From assembly GCF_000143415.4 (NCBI RefSeq), contig NW_003314261.1:4251416-4315415 (forward strand): DNA of 64,000 nucleotides, written 5' to 3'. The number at the start of each line of letters is the position of its first letter. Position 1 is the first letter of the stretch. Shown here piece after piece: positions 11,460 to 23,106 of the stretch. The DNA is from Selaginella moellendorffii. Its lineage: Eukaryota > Streptophyta > Lycopodiopsida > Selaginellales > Selaginellaceae. The translations under genes and the position numbers were made by a program. The notes beneath the pieces are model-generated. The model worked only from the letters and a program-made list of their open reading frames with translations, ran no database searches and was not told the DNA's origin.

Positions 11460-12411
11460 CACACCTCCGACCACTTGGAGGAGTCTCATTCACAACCTCC
11501 ATCAGTCCAATTCAGGACTTGGGACTTGCTAGCCCCAAGAATGGCATCCATGCCACTCACCACTTGCACCTGGTCCAAGTGCTCCTCGTGTCCGGTCCCA
11601 AGACCGACACCCAAAGGTACCACTGACATCTCGGCCTGTTACGCTAAGGCCATGCCCATTCACCTTTGCTGCACTAGTGGTCCAATACCACTTGCATCAC
11701 AATCCCGTCTCTCCAAGACTGGGCCATCTGTCCACGAGTGGTCATCCTAGATCCACTCCTTAGCATCCTTAGGATGCCCACAGACCTAGGGAATTGCCTT
11801 CCCCAAAGTCCCTTTGTCAGTTCCTACCAAGTCCCTTTCTGCCCCTGGCCGTGTTTGCCAACACTGCCACTGGATCAAGGCCCACAGGCCCGACCCTTAA
11901 GTCCCATAGTCCTCTGGGACTTCCTCACCACACGATTGTGTCCTTGGTCACTACCCCAGAGGACTGCTCCTCTTCCTTTCCACAGTCTAGGCCTTTGGGA
12001 CAACATTTCGGAACATCGTGGCCTTACGCGAGCCACCTGGGTACTCTCCCCGCCTTTTGCCTTTAGGTGCTCTAGCCATGGGCTTAGAGCGAGGTTTTAT
12101 TGAGCCATGCTTGGTATCCAAGTAGGTAGTGCCACCCACACTTGGATTGGGAGCATCGGCCAGTCGATCTCCCGGGGGAACTAGAGCCGGCTCTTGAACA
12201 CTTCACCAAGCTACCCCGCTTGTCGGTCTGTATTCACTCTAGTCTTGGACTTCCCAGTGGTCAGTTCATCACCCAACACTGGTCTGGCCTTCTTGGGCCA
12301 AACTAGCCTTTCCTAGCCAAACTGGCTCCACTGCAGTCCTCCCCCTTACTATACTTTTGGAGCTCACCAAACCCCCCAGGGTCTGGGAGACGAACGCTTT
12401 GGGCTTTCACC
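11460..12411. other. CT-rich unique-looking DNA, possibly inverted LTR remnant
   Basis: C/T-rich on this strand with medium-length frames but no recognisable protein. At its right end (12385-12410) it carries ACGCTTTGGGCTTTCACCC. This is the reverse complement of a motif in the long LTRs at 13266, 17870 and 23640, so part of this block may be an inverted fragment of the same LTR family. Confidence 0.4.
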
Positions 12412-12920
12412 CTCTCAGACTCGAACTCGGACTCGGACTCGGACTCGGACTCAGACTCGGACTCGGACTCGGGCTCGGGCTCGGTCTCAGCCTTGGCCTC
12501 GGTCTCGGTCTTGGTCCCAGTCCCGGTCTCGGTCTCGGTCCCGGTTTGGGTCTCGGTCTCGGTCCCGGTCTCGGTCTCGACCTCGGACTCCATCTTGGGT
12601 CCTTCTCGGACTCCATCTCGGACTCCGTCTCGGTCCATCTCGGACTCCATCTCGGACTTCGTCTCGGTCCATCTCGGACTTCATCTCGGGTCCATCTCGG
12701 ACTCCGTCTCGGTCCACCTCGGACTCCATCTCGGACTCCATCTCGGGTCCATCTCGGACTCCGTCTCGGTCCATCTCGGACTCCATCTCGGACTCCATCT
12801 CGAGTCCATCTCGGACTCCATATCAGACTCCACTTCGGACTCCACTTCGGACTCCATATCGGACTCCACTTCGGGTCCATCTCAGACTCCAACTAGGGTC
12901 CGTCTCGGACTCCATCTCGG
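12412..12920. repeat. GGACTC / CATCTCGGACTC minisatellite
   Basis: Starts as a near-perfect GGACTC hexamer array and grades into 12-24-bp units built from TCGGACTCCATC and CGTCTCGGTCCATC. Every frame stays open (LGLGLG, SDSISDSVS and ESEMES peptides), so long frames here are a by-product of the repeat. The complementary composition (GAGTCCGAGACC) recurs at 17590-17870 inside the long LTR. Confidence 0.85.
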
Positions 12921-13047
12921 ACACTTCCACGTGTCATGTGTTGGTCCTTTTTGGGTCCCTTTTAGGAGCCTTGCTTATTGCTCGCTTCGTGCTCGCTCCT
13001 TGAGCACTTTGTTGGGAGTTCCACTCCCGCTCTCGACCTTCCAAGTC

Positions 13048-16000
13048 AACACCCTTGCTATCATGCCTTTTGTGTTAGTCTCAATTCGGTCCCAAATGCT
13101 AATTATAGAAAGTGTCTAAATTTGCTCATTTGGCATATCTACAGAAAGTAGAAATTGGTCTGAACACAATGGTATTCATCCCGTATCCAAATTCACAATC
13201 TAACACCATTCCATATTTAGTAAGTTTTGAGTTTGTCCCAGAGACTAACTCTTGATACTAAAGGAGGCTTAGGGTGAAAGCCCAAAGCGTATGTTCCTCG
13301 GGGGGGGGGGGGGGGCTTGTGGGGGGTTCCAAATGTATAGTAGGGATAGTGGGTAGGTCGGGCATGGCCGACCAACTTGAGGCATAGTCTAGCTTCCGCT
13401 TGCATGCCTGTCTTTGTTCTGCGTCCGGCTTGGGTCTAAGCCCAAGTTCATTCCATGCTAGCTGGTGGAGTACCCATGTCCTCACGTTGCCACCGGTATG
13501 CAAACTCCATTTGACTCCGTTTTGCATGTTGATCCTGGCATTTGGATGTTGGTTACTCTAGGACTATTCCAAGTCTCTCTATACCCCTGTCCCTTCTCTC
13601 CTTGGGCTATATGCTCGGGAGTTATTCCGTGGTTTGGTTCTGTCACTCCTTGGCTCCATGCCTGGGAGTTTGGCACCGTTCCTTCGTTCAGTGGCCCAAG
13701 GCCCTGAAACTCAGGTTCCACACCATTGTTCTTTGGATATGTGGCATGTGACATGTGGGTTTAAGTTCCGCTTCATGGTGTTATCCTATGGTAAATCACT
13801 ATAGGATAAAGGGTAAAAACCACGTGTGCTACATTTGGTATCAAAGGATGAGTCTCGGCGAGTACTACCCAATGAGATTGGACAACTAGTCTCGTTGCAT
13901 ACGCAGAGATGAAAACGATGATTTGAGTGGGTACACGTTTGGGTGCAAAGGCTTTGCAATCATTCCTTGGGTATGGATTTGGTTACCTTTTGTACCATAT
14001 TATATGAGCTTGCTCTTGGGCTCATAAGAGGGATTGAGTTGTTCTGTTCACATGAGTTTGCGTTTGGGCTCATGAGTGAGGCACATTAGCAACTCAAGGT
14101 TACTTTTTGAGTTGGCAGGATTAATGTTAGCCTATTAGTGGTTCCATGAATTGTTTCATGTACCATAGGTGAAAGTAAACCTTCCCTAGGTTTCCTATGA
14201 GTGGCAAATAGGCTGATCTATAGCTATTTAGCACAGCACTAGTGGATCTTTCCTAGGCATGTTTACAAGTGGATCAATCAAGACTATGATTCAAGTAATC
14301 ATTGCCATGCTCTCTCATAAACTTTTGTTGGATTGGACTGAAGGTAGTGCGAAAGCAAGCTTAAGGTTTAGTCAAAGATGAGACCGAAAAGAGAGTCGTC
14401 AGGGATGAAGGATTAAACACGTAAATCATTTTTTCTTCTTGGAGGGATGATTTGCAATGAAGTGTGACTCATTGCTTGTGTTCATAGTATGCAATCAAGA
14501 GTCCCTATCTTGATGCATGTTGAAAATGATGGTCTTGCAAGTAGTGAGTCATGGGATGGATAGCGGTGAAGCGCTATACCATTTTGTCTAGACTTGTTAT
14601 TGGAAGACTTGAGTTACAGTGCTCAATTCTTTTCCGGGGAACCTTGCTATTGCTCATTGAGTAGCTTGGTGCTGGATTAGTTTGAGTTTGATCAGAAAGA
14701 GAGTGGCATGAGTTTGTCCATGTTGTGAACAAAAGTTAGTGGTCTTCAATGTTATAAATCTCTATCGGTGGGGTGTGGCATTTATATTGCATTTTGTTGA
14801 ATCGAGTTGGCACTTGATAGTCACATGAACCTTTGAAGTAATGACATAGATATTGCTCGTGGTGTTGCTCAATTGATGATCAATTCATTGTGATATTTAT
14901 ATCATATCTATGTGATAATGAACAATGTGTTTACGAAGTTGCTTGGTTAAATGATGATCAACCCCAAAGTGGTTGATAGTGCCTGATAGCTAGTCTACCT
15001 GCACGAAGTAGCATTGTAATAGCTTTGACTGGATTCTCGATGGTGGTCCATTATGCTAAGCTTAAGTTGGTACCTTGTTTCCTTGAGTTTGCCCATTAAG
15101 GTGTTGGAAAAGGGTTGTAACATTCATTTGCTATAGCTCATCGGTTGATCTGTTAGCACTTAGAGTAGATTGTTGGATGGAGAAAATGTGTAGTTGGGGC
15201 ATTAACATCACTAGCACTTGTGTTAGTGAAAATGGCATTGTTATTTCAAATGATGAGAAATTTTCCTTAGAGCTTGATTTTTTATATCATTTTTCTTGTT
15301 AGTGTTTTGGCTTCACATTGGATCTTGAAGGTGATTGAAGAAGAGTGTTAGTGCAATGTGGATATCCAAAGATGTGGTCTTCGTGATCAAGCCTTGGATG
15401 TTCATTTTGCACTTTACGGATGTCGATGTTAGATATCTGAAAAATGGGCAAAAGATGTTCGATGCTTAAGCATGCTATGAATGGTTTTTAGACAAAGTGA
15501 TCAACAGATCAGCTATTGGAAAAACTTAAGAAAATTTGTGGAAAATGTTCCATCCTAGAGAAAGAATGACTCTCAGTCTAGGATGCAAACTTTCAAGACT
15601 CAACCAACTTCCTCCTATTAACAACTTCACATAGGTTCACCTCAACACAAATTCTCATGACCCACGTTTTTGTAAGCCAGTATAAACTAGTGAAAGGGTT
15701 GGAGTTGACTTCGATTTTGTATGATGCGGCCTGAAAGGGATGCTAACTTTTGGGGCTAAAGCAATTGAGTTGGATAGAGTCTGGAGTTGGTGTAGAAAAG
15801 TGGCCATTGCACTTTTCTAAGAAAGGTGACCCTTGTGCCTTTTTTTTGTAGCATTATGCTCGGTGGTAGGTTGCACCTTGCATTTTGCTAAGACTCTATG
15901 AAAGTAGTGAGCTCTCACTGATCTTGACTTGGTCTTGGTGGCTCTGTGTTTAAGGATGGTGATGTCTAACTTAATTGCTTGAGATTGAGATGTTAGCTTT

Positions 16001-18606
16001 GTCTATGAGGAGGTTGTGTACTGATATGAATCCATCTCATGGTCTTTACTTTAGTTTCAACTGAGTGTTGATCACATAACTAGCCTCTTCAAGGCATGCT
16101 CAGAGCTATTGGGTAAATGTTTTAGTAAGCTTATTGCGGTTGAGTTAGATTCGAGTGGTCATTTAGTTTGTGCTTGTCTATGAACTTTTATCTCGTACTT
16201 GCGATATCACGTTCAAGTTAGACAAGTATATAACTTGATGACAAGAGTTGGTGTTTGGGTCTTGTGAAGGCAAGTTGAAAAGTAATTTTTGGTTGTTTTG
16301 CAACTAATGATTGCTTGTAGATTTTGTTAAAGACTGTGACACTTGCTTCACTTGGTGATGATTCAGTAGTGATGGGCTTGATTTACTGGATGGTGTTGTG
16401 GAGGATCGTGTCATTAAACTTATATGGTTTTCCATGTTGGCATATAGACTCTACCTCTATTGATGTCATTTGGTTATGTTTAGTCCGTAGTGTTGGATTT
16501 CATGGAGTCTTGGATGTGGTGAATCACTCCTTGATGATGTGTTATCTGTTACTGAGTATTGTTGGAGCATTGGTCTCAAATACTGACTAAAGTATCTTCG
16601 ACTTTGGTTAGCTTGGTTGCTAGAGAATTTTAGGTGATAAATCACTCTTGCTGTCTTTTAGCTTTGTTCTGGTGTTGATAGCACTGAAATGATGCCTTGT
16701 CGTTGACAATATTGATATTGAGATTCGAGTGAAATGAGATATCTTTCCTTAGGATTGATATTGAGTTTCATTAGTCTTGATGAAGATAGTGTTGATGATT
16801 TGGCTAAAATTTTGTGTTATTGGCATTGATGCATTTGCTAGTTAGCAACTATATTAACGTTCAAATGAATTGAGTAGCAAGTTTGAGTTAGTTGTGTTCT
16901 AGATAAGATTGCTTAGTTGAGGTTGAGTTTTGAGCTTTTCTTTAAAAGGTGATTCAGTCATGGACTATACTAGCTTTACGAGACAAAAAATTAATGATCG
17001 ATATTGAAATGTTTGAATCCTTATTGGATTTGAGTTGGAATATATCAATCATTGATAATTTTTCTTATGCTTGTTATAAAGTGAGTTACGTCATGTTATA
17101 GATGGATTCATGGAGGATTGTTTAGTGTTCACTTGTTGAGTATAGCTTTATTGTGTTTGGCTTTTGGATTGATACAGATATACTCTTCATTAGCTTTGTA
17201 TTATGAAGTTTAACTTATGGATGTGTTGAGGAGGATATTATGGATTGTGCCATGATTTCTTTTTTAGCATTGAAGTTAGTTCATGCAAGACTTGTGATCA
17301 TTGTTAGATAAGATTTAGCTCTAAACTTCTTCAAAATTTTGGTTCCTTGAATTTTATGCTCATTGTTCCATTTGTTAAAAGTTATTGGGGGAAGGCATTT
17401 TGGCTCATTATCTTTGATGTTGAAGTTGAATTTTGCATTTAGCAATCATTGGTGATGGTTGACTATCAGTTTAAATGGTCAATTATCTTTGTTGAAGGTT
17501 TTGCTTGGTTGTTGTTGATATAGATGTAAGGAACCAACTCCCCGAAGTGTTGTAGGCTAAAGGATCCCCTAAAGCATGACCGTAATGACAAAGAGTTCAT
17601 CGGATGGGACCGAGTCGAAGATCGAGTCCAAGACCGACTCTGAGACCAAGTTCGAGAAAGAGTCTGGGACCCAATCTGAGGCTGAATCGGAGACCGAGTT
17701 CGAGACCGAGTTTGAGACAATGTCTGAGATCTGAATTGGGTCCGAGACCGAGTCCGAGGTCGAGTCCAAAGTCAAGTCCGAGATCGAGTCTGACACCGAG
17801 TCTGAGACCGAGTCCGAGATTGAGTCTGAGATCGAGTCTGAGACCAAGTCCGAATGCTAATATGGGTCAAGGGGTGAAAGCCCAAAGCGTGCGTCTTCTT
17901 GGGGGGCGGGGGGGGGCTGCAGGGGGTTCTAAAAGTCCAATGGTGCTTCCAAACTGACTTGAGGTTGAGATTGGGGCCGAGGGGCCTTAGATGGGAGTGA
18001 GCATGGACTTGGGTGGTGCCGGAGGGGCCACCCCAAAGAGTGCTCAAGAGCAACTCTCACTCCCGAAAGGGAAACCGATTGCGGTGCTCCCGGCTCATGT
18101 GGAGTGGTGCCTCACTTGAGTACCTTGCGGCTCATTAGTCCTCGCCCTTCCTAGGGGTTTGGGCCTTCCCTTCGGGATGGAAGTGGGGGGGTAGAGGTAC
18201 TTATACTGGGATGTTAGGCCACGGTGTTTTGCCCCGGTGTCCCGAAGCAAGTGTTGCACCTAAGACTTGGGATTTAGAAGGTCCCATGATCAAGTCTTGT
18301 GGTATCAAGGGATGTTAGGAACTTGGAGGCTTGGTGTGCTTGGCTGCTTGTGCCTGTGGGGAGTGGAGTTGAACCTTAAGTCCAGTCTAACTTGGGGAGG
18401 GGGATTGGGAGAGATTTGGGAATCCATGGATGGATGGCTAACACTCTATTGCTCGTGCAGTGAGTAGCTGAAACCAAGTAGGACCAAGTAGGAGCTGGTA
18501 CCATAGGCAGGAACTTTGGCAAGGGAACTTAGCAAAAGCCAAGGCAATGTTGGACGGATAGACGAAGTAAGCTGGCAAATCGGAAAGTAACAATTTGTAG
18601 CTTACA
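13048..18606 (+). repeat. 5' long LTR (5'-truncated) of a Ty3 element
   Basis: From about 13048 to 17528 this aligns with 23425-27627, including block CACCCTTGCTATCATGCC at the start and GGTTTTGCTTG at the end. It ends TTACA at 18602-18606, just before a tRNA-Met-like primer-binding site, as expected for an LTR end. The first roughly 320 bp of the LTR (seen at 23107-23424) is missing here. There is no gene inside, only short frames. It contains a run of 16 G near 13301 and a GAGTCCGAGACC minisatellite. An LTR above 5.5 kb is unusually long. Confidence 0.65.
17590..17870 (+). repeat. GAGTCCGAGACC minisatellite inside the long LTR
   Basis: Imperfect tandem units of GAGTC(C/T)GAGA(C/T)C. It is followed by the boundary motif GGGGTGAAAGCCCAAAGCG and a G-rich stretch. 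It appears in inverse orientation to the array at 12412-12920. Confidence 0.8.
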
Positions 18607-18609
18607 ATT

Positions 18610-18622
18610 TGGTATCGGAGCC
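18610..18622 (+). other. primer-binding site, initiator tRNA-Met type
   Basis: TGGTATCGGAGCC differs by one base from the standard plant TGGTATCAGAGC complement of tRNA-iMet. It sits 3 bp after the LTR end CA. Confidence 0.75.
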
Positions 18623-18665
18623 TTTTCCTCAGTTCTAGCAAAGGATAGAGGCGGATTGCTGGGAG

Positions 18666-19902
18666 ATGGCAAAGGCAAGGCGTAAGCGAACCCAGGCGGA
18701 GACGGAACCTCAGTCGGAGCTGAAGCCTTTGGTTGAACAAGAGGCTATGGATGAGGAATCCTTTCATGAGGACTCTAGTGAGGAAACTTCCAAACAGGAG
18801 TTCAGTGGTGAGGTTCGGTCGTCCAAGGCTCGATTGGATGTTCTAGAAGGACAATTGGCATAGACCAATGCCCTACTGGAGACTCTCGTACGCAACCTAA
18901 AGCGTGACGAGAAGCGAAAGAAAAAGTGAAAGACTGCGGATGCTGGTAGCGCAGAAGGTGCGGACCCTTCGGTAGGGACTGAGGTAGAACCAAACAATGC
19001 TGAACAGATCGAAGTGGAATCAATCCCTCAGGCAGTTCCCAAGTACAAACCAAAGCCCCCACCAGTCTTCAAGGGAGTGAACGATTATAAAGTGGTGGAG
19101 GATTGGTTTTACGATATGGAGGACTACTTCTGAGCGTTGCGGTTACCGAGCTTGGAGAAAGTCCCATGTGCAAAACCATACTTGACAGATAATGCCAAGT
19201 CTTGGTGGAGAACGACAGAGGCCAACGAAGGACCGGTGGCCACTTGGGAAATGATGAAAGCGAGGATCCGCATAACATATGTTCCTCCGAATGCTACTCT
19301 GCACCTAAGGGATGAGTTGAGTAGGCTGAAGTAGACCGGAACCATTCAAGAGTATGTGAATGGATTTATGGCAAAGAGGATACTGGTCACGGATATGGGT
19401 GATATGGATGCGTTCCATGCCTTCATATCAGGTTTGCAAACCTGGGTTCGCGGCAAGGTGATGCGTTAGAACTCGACCAATTACAAAGAAGCGTTGGATG
19501 CGGCTATCAAAGTGCATTTCAACGATAATCTATGAAAGAGGAACACGACGGGGTCGAGGTCCATGTTTAGCAAAGGGGCCAAACCAAGGGGAACATATAG
19601 CAAAGGGAAATTCAAAGAGTTTCTCTAAGAATGAGTCTTCGGGGTTCCGAAAAGGCAAATCCGGTGGCCAGTGAGCGAGTATGTGGGGGAGTCAAGCAAA
19701 AAGAGATAAACCCATGGATAAAAAGGTCAAGTCATATAGCAGCGTGGGAAACAATATATGCTACAATTGTAGTAAAGTGGGACACTTTTCGAGGGAATGT
19801 CCCTACCCGAAGAAGGCCAAAGCTAATATGGCCATGAAGTCGGGTGAAGTCCAAATCAAGGTATGTGATCCAGTCCCTAACTCAAATTTTCTCATTACAT
19901 GA
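18666..19902 (+). pseudogene. gag of the long-LTR Ty3 element, broken
   Basis: Reads MAKARRKRTQ...; a capsid-like part (VVEDWFYDMEDYF, SWWRTTEANEGPVATWEMM) is followed by a nucleocapsid zinc knuckle (CYNCSKVGHFSREC, CX2CX4HX4C) at about 19758-19800. At least six stops interrupt it. Most are TAG or TGA where a CAG or CGA codon fits, as expected from C-to-T decay of methylated DNA. A frame change precedes the knuckle. Confidence 0.75.
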
Positions 19903-19908
19903 GCAACT

Positions 19909-22900
19909 TTGGTAGAGAGTCGTTTGCGACATTTACTAGCCCTCCGAAGGAAGCTCGGAGGTAACTTTGTTAAGATCCTTATTGACACGGGTGCTTCAGA
20001 TAATTTTGTGGTTGCAGACATAATCTGGCAAGGCGGACTAACGGTGCAGCGGTTGGGTGAACCAAGGACTATAGAGTTTGTTCAAGGTAGCCAAAGCACC
20101 GATGAGGTACTTTGACAAACGAGAGTCGAAGTAGGGACATGGAAAGTGGACATGGATTTCACCGTGTTGGACATGGCAGGATTTGACGTGATATTCGGGA
20201 TGGATTGGTTCAATTGGTTTGTGGTAACCTTGCATAGACAAGGTAGGAACCTTGTGGTACTAGCGAATGCCCAAGGAAGAAGATCTAGGGTGGAGGCCCA
20301 AGATCTAAAGGTAGGGCAAAGTAAGGCCAAAGATTCCTGCTTAAACCTGGTGTCCACGAGAGGACAACTCACTAAAGGAACTAAGGCAGCATTTTTGTGC
20401 TTACTCTTGGTGAAGAGTGACAAAAAGACAGGAACGGAAGAAATACTTTTAGTGATCCAGCGGGTGTTGGACCAATTCTAGGATACCATGCCGGAGGAGC
20501 TACCGGTGGGGTTGCCCCCCGCACGAATGATAGAACATAAGATTAAGTTGGTCGAGGGTGCTGAAGCGATGGTTCGTCCCCCCTATCGTTTGAACGAAAA
20601 AGAACTCGAGGAGCTCAAGCACCAACTAGAGGAGTTGGTGGACAAAGGGTATGTTAGGTTGAGCAAGTCGTGGTTTGGGGCACTGGTGTTATTTGTGAAA
20701 AAGAAAGATGGATCTATGCGCATGTGCTTAGACTACCAGTTGCTTAACAAGTATACAAAGAAGAACAAATACCCTTTTCCAAGGATTAAGGACCTGTTTG
20801 ATAAGTTGGGAAAGGCAAAATACTTCTCGAAGATCGACCTAAGGTCAGGATACTACTAGATCAGGGTAGCAGAGGAAGATGTCAAGAAGACAACTTGTCG
20901 AACAAGGTATGGGAGCTTTGAGTTTCTAGTGATGCCCTTCGGGCTATACAATGCGCCGGCAACGTTTTCGGCGTTGATGAACCATATCTTTATACTCTAT
21001 CTGGATCACTTTGTGGTCGTCTATATTGACGACATCCTGATCTATAGCGAAACGCTAGAGGAGCATGCCGAACACTTGATGAAGGTGTTTGAGAAATTAA
21101 GGGAACACCAGCTATATGCTAAAGAGAGCAAATGTGACTTTGCTCAACAAGAGGTAAAGTTTCTTGGGCATGTGGTGGGCAAGGATGGGCTCAAGGTGGA
21201 CCCTGAGAAGGTCCAAGCAATCCAGGATTGGGAGTGACCATTAAATGTACACGAGTTAAGGGCATTCTTGGAGCTATGCAACTATTATCAAAAGTTTATC
21301 AAACACTATTCGAGAGTAGCCCTACCCTTAACAGACCAAACAAGAAAAGAGAAGATGGTATGGACAGTAGAATGCGAGGCGGCATTTGTCCACCTCAAAG
21401 GGAAGTTGAGGAAGGCTCCCGTGTTGGCATTACCGGACTTTGGTATGGACTTTGAGGTAGAAACAGATGCTTTGGACTTTGCGTTGGGCGTAGTTTTGAA
21501 GCAAGGCAACCATCCAGTAGCGTTCTTCTCAAAGAAGTTAGATAAGGCTCAATGGAAGTGGCCTGCCCATGAGAAGGAATTGTTTGTGGTGGTCAAGGCG
21601 CTCAAGGAGTGGCGACACTACCTTGGGAGACACTTCAAGGTTTACACGGACAATGTGGCAACGAAACACTTTTTGTCACAGCCCGACCTGAGAGGGAAAC
21701 ATGGTCGATGGGCCAATGCTTTGGCCAAGTTTGATTATGAGATTCTGTACAAGCCTGGGAAGAGCAACATCATGGCGGATGTGCTAAGTCGAAAAGCGAG
21801 CTTGAAGTTAGCAATATTCAGTGCGACAACAACCTTTTGGGATGATGTGCAGATAGCATATGAGAACTATGGTCTAGCACAAGAAGTGTTGCTGAGGAAT
21901 CTAGAGGCACGGGAAGCTCACTAGAGAGGTGAGCTACCAATGGAATAGAAAACAAGCTATGCAAAACACAATGGACTTATCTATTACAAGCAAACGAGGG
22001 TGTATATTCCAGAAGGGGAACTAAGGAAGGTAACCTTAAAAGAGTGTCATGACAAACCTTTTGCGGGACATGGCGGAGTGCCCAAGATGATGGGCTTACT
22101 CAAGAGGAAGTATCACTAGCTAGACGTGGCTAAGGATGTCCAAGACTATGTAAAGACATGTCCAACATGTCAGCAGGTAAAAGCCGTGACTAAGGCAAGT
22201 GGGGGCTTGTTATAAAGCATCCCAATTCCAGATCGTCCGTGGAAATGTCTTATGATGGACTTCATCACAGGACTCCCCCTAAGCAAGGGGTTCAATGCGA
22301 TATTCGTGGTGGTGGACTGATTTTCGAAGATGGCACATTTCATACCCACCACAACAGAAGTGGATGCAGAAGGTGTGGCGAAGCTATTCTTCGAATAAAT
22401 GGTTCGAGTACAAGGAAGGCCAAAAGAGATTATCTCAGATCGAGATAAGATCTTCACCAGTAGGTTCTAGAGAACTCTCCTAGAACAGTATAGCACCAAG
22501 TTGAAATTCAACACAGCCTATCATAGACAGGTATTGGGTATTAAGTCAAGTTTGATGGCACTAAAACTTCATGACAAACAGACAAATGGAAAGGGTGAAT
22601 AGGCAGCTGGAGGATTATTTGCGATGCTATGTCTCGGAAGACCAAACCGATTGGGTAAGTCATTTAGGACTTGCGAAAATGTGTTATAACAACTCACCAC
22701 ATTCGAGTATCCGGGTGAGTCCATGGGAAGTCATCAATGGGTGATGTATTGAAGGTCTTGTGGAACTCGGCATGGCCAAGTATCATGGAGAGTTACCCGC
22801 CATGGAGGCATTTATGGCAGAAAGACTCAACATTTGGAATCTAGTGAGGGATTCTGTGAAACGGGCTCAACAAAGGCAAACCAAGTATGCGAACCAAAAG

Positions 22901-23106
22901 TGTCGGGATGTAGAGTTCCAAACTGGGGAGAAGGTGTGGCTGAACACCAAGAACCTTAGGTTACCAAGTGGGATCAGCCGGAAGTTGACCCAAAGGTAAA
23001 AATACATGTATTCCTGTAAATGAATTGATCTTGAGTTCCTTAAGCAGGTTCGCAGGGCCTTACGAGATTGAGGCACGAATCAGTAAAGTGGCTTACCGTC
23101 TCCGAC
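19909..23106 (+). pseudogene. pol (PR-RT-RH-IN) of the long-LTR Ty3 element, broken
   Basis: Protease DTGAS near 19985. RT at 20488-21237 has [27 protein letters not shown] and the catalytic YIDD box ([12 protein letters not shown]). RNase H at 21268-21924 has VETDALDFALGVVL and KELFVVVKALKEWRHYL. Integrase follows with an H2C2 finger (ECHDK...CPTCQQ) at 22020-22180 and a decayed core ([12 protein letters not shown]). The tail GPYEIEARISKVAYRLRL ends at 23100. Stops and frameshifts occur throughout, mostly TAG. No chromodomain is seen, possibly lost at the 3' junction. Confidence 0.8.

Larger units (their letters stand above)
18607..23106 (+). mobile_element. internal region of the long-LTR Ty3 element
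   Basis: Lies between the two long LTR copies and carries a primer-binding site, gag, protease, RT, RNase H and integrase in Ty3 order on the plus strand. All frames are interrupted, so the copy is dead. The pol 3' end runs directly into the LTR start (TGTTGCGAATGTG at 23107) without a purine tract, which suggests a deletion at the 3' junction. A related LTR start at 46470 does have a purine tract. Confidence 0.75.

Noticed and set aside
11475-12103. Pro/Leu-rich frames in the CT-rich block
   Set aside because: No domain, overlapping in several phases, and explained by base composition.
12303-13119. Several overlapping frames of 100-200 residues on both strands
   Set aside because: They are translations of the GGACTC-type minisatellite (LGLGLG, ESEMES, SDSISD) and follow from its period. 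No start context or domain.
13301-13316. Run of 16 G as a functional G-quadruplex
   Set aside because: Could form one, but homopolymer length is unreliable in assemblies, and the other LTR copy has only a short run.
13260-17500. Search for genes inside the long LTR (for example frame 16324-16590)
   Set aside because: Only short frames with no domains. The second LTR copy does not preserve them.
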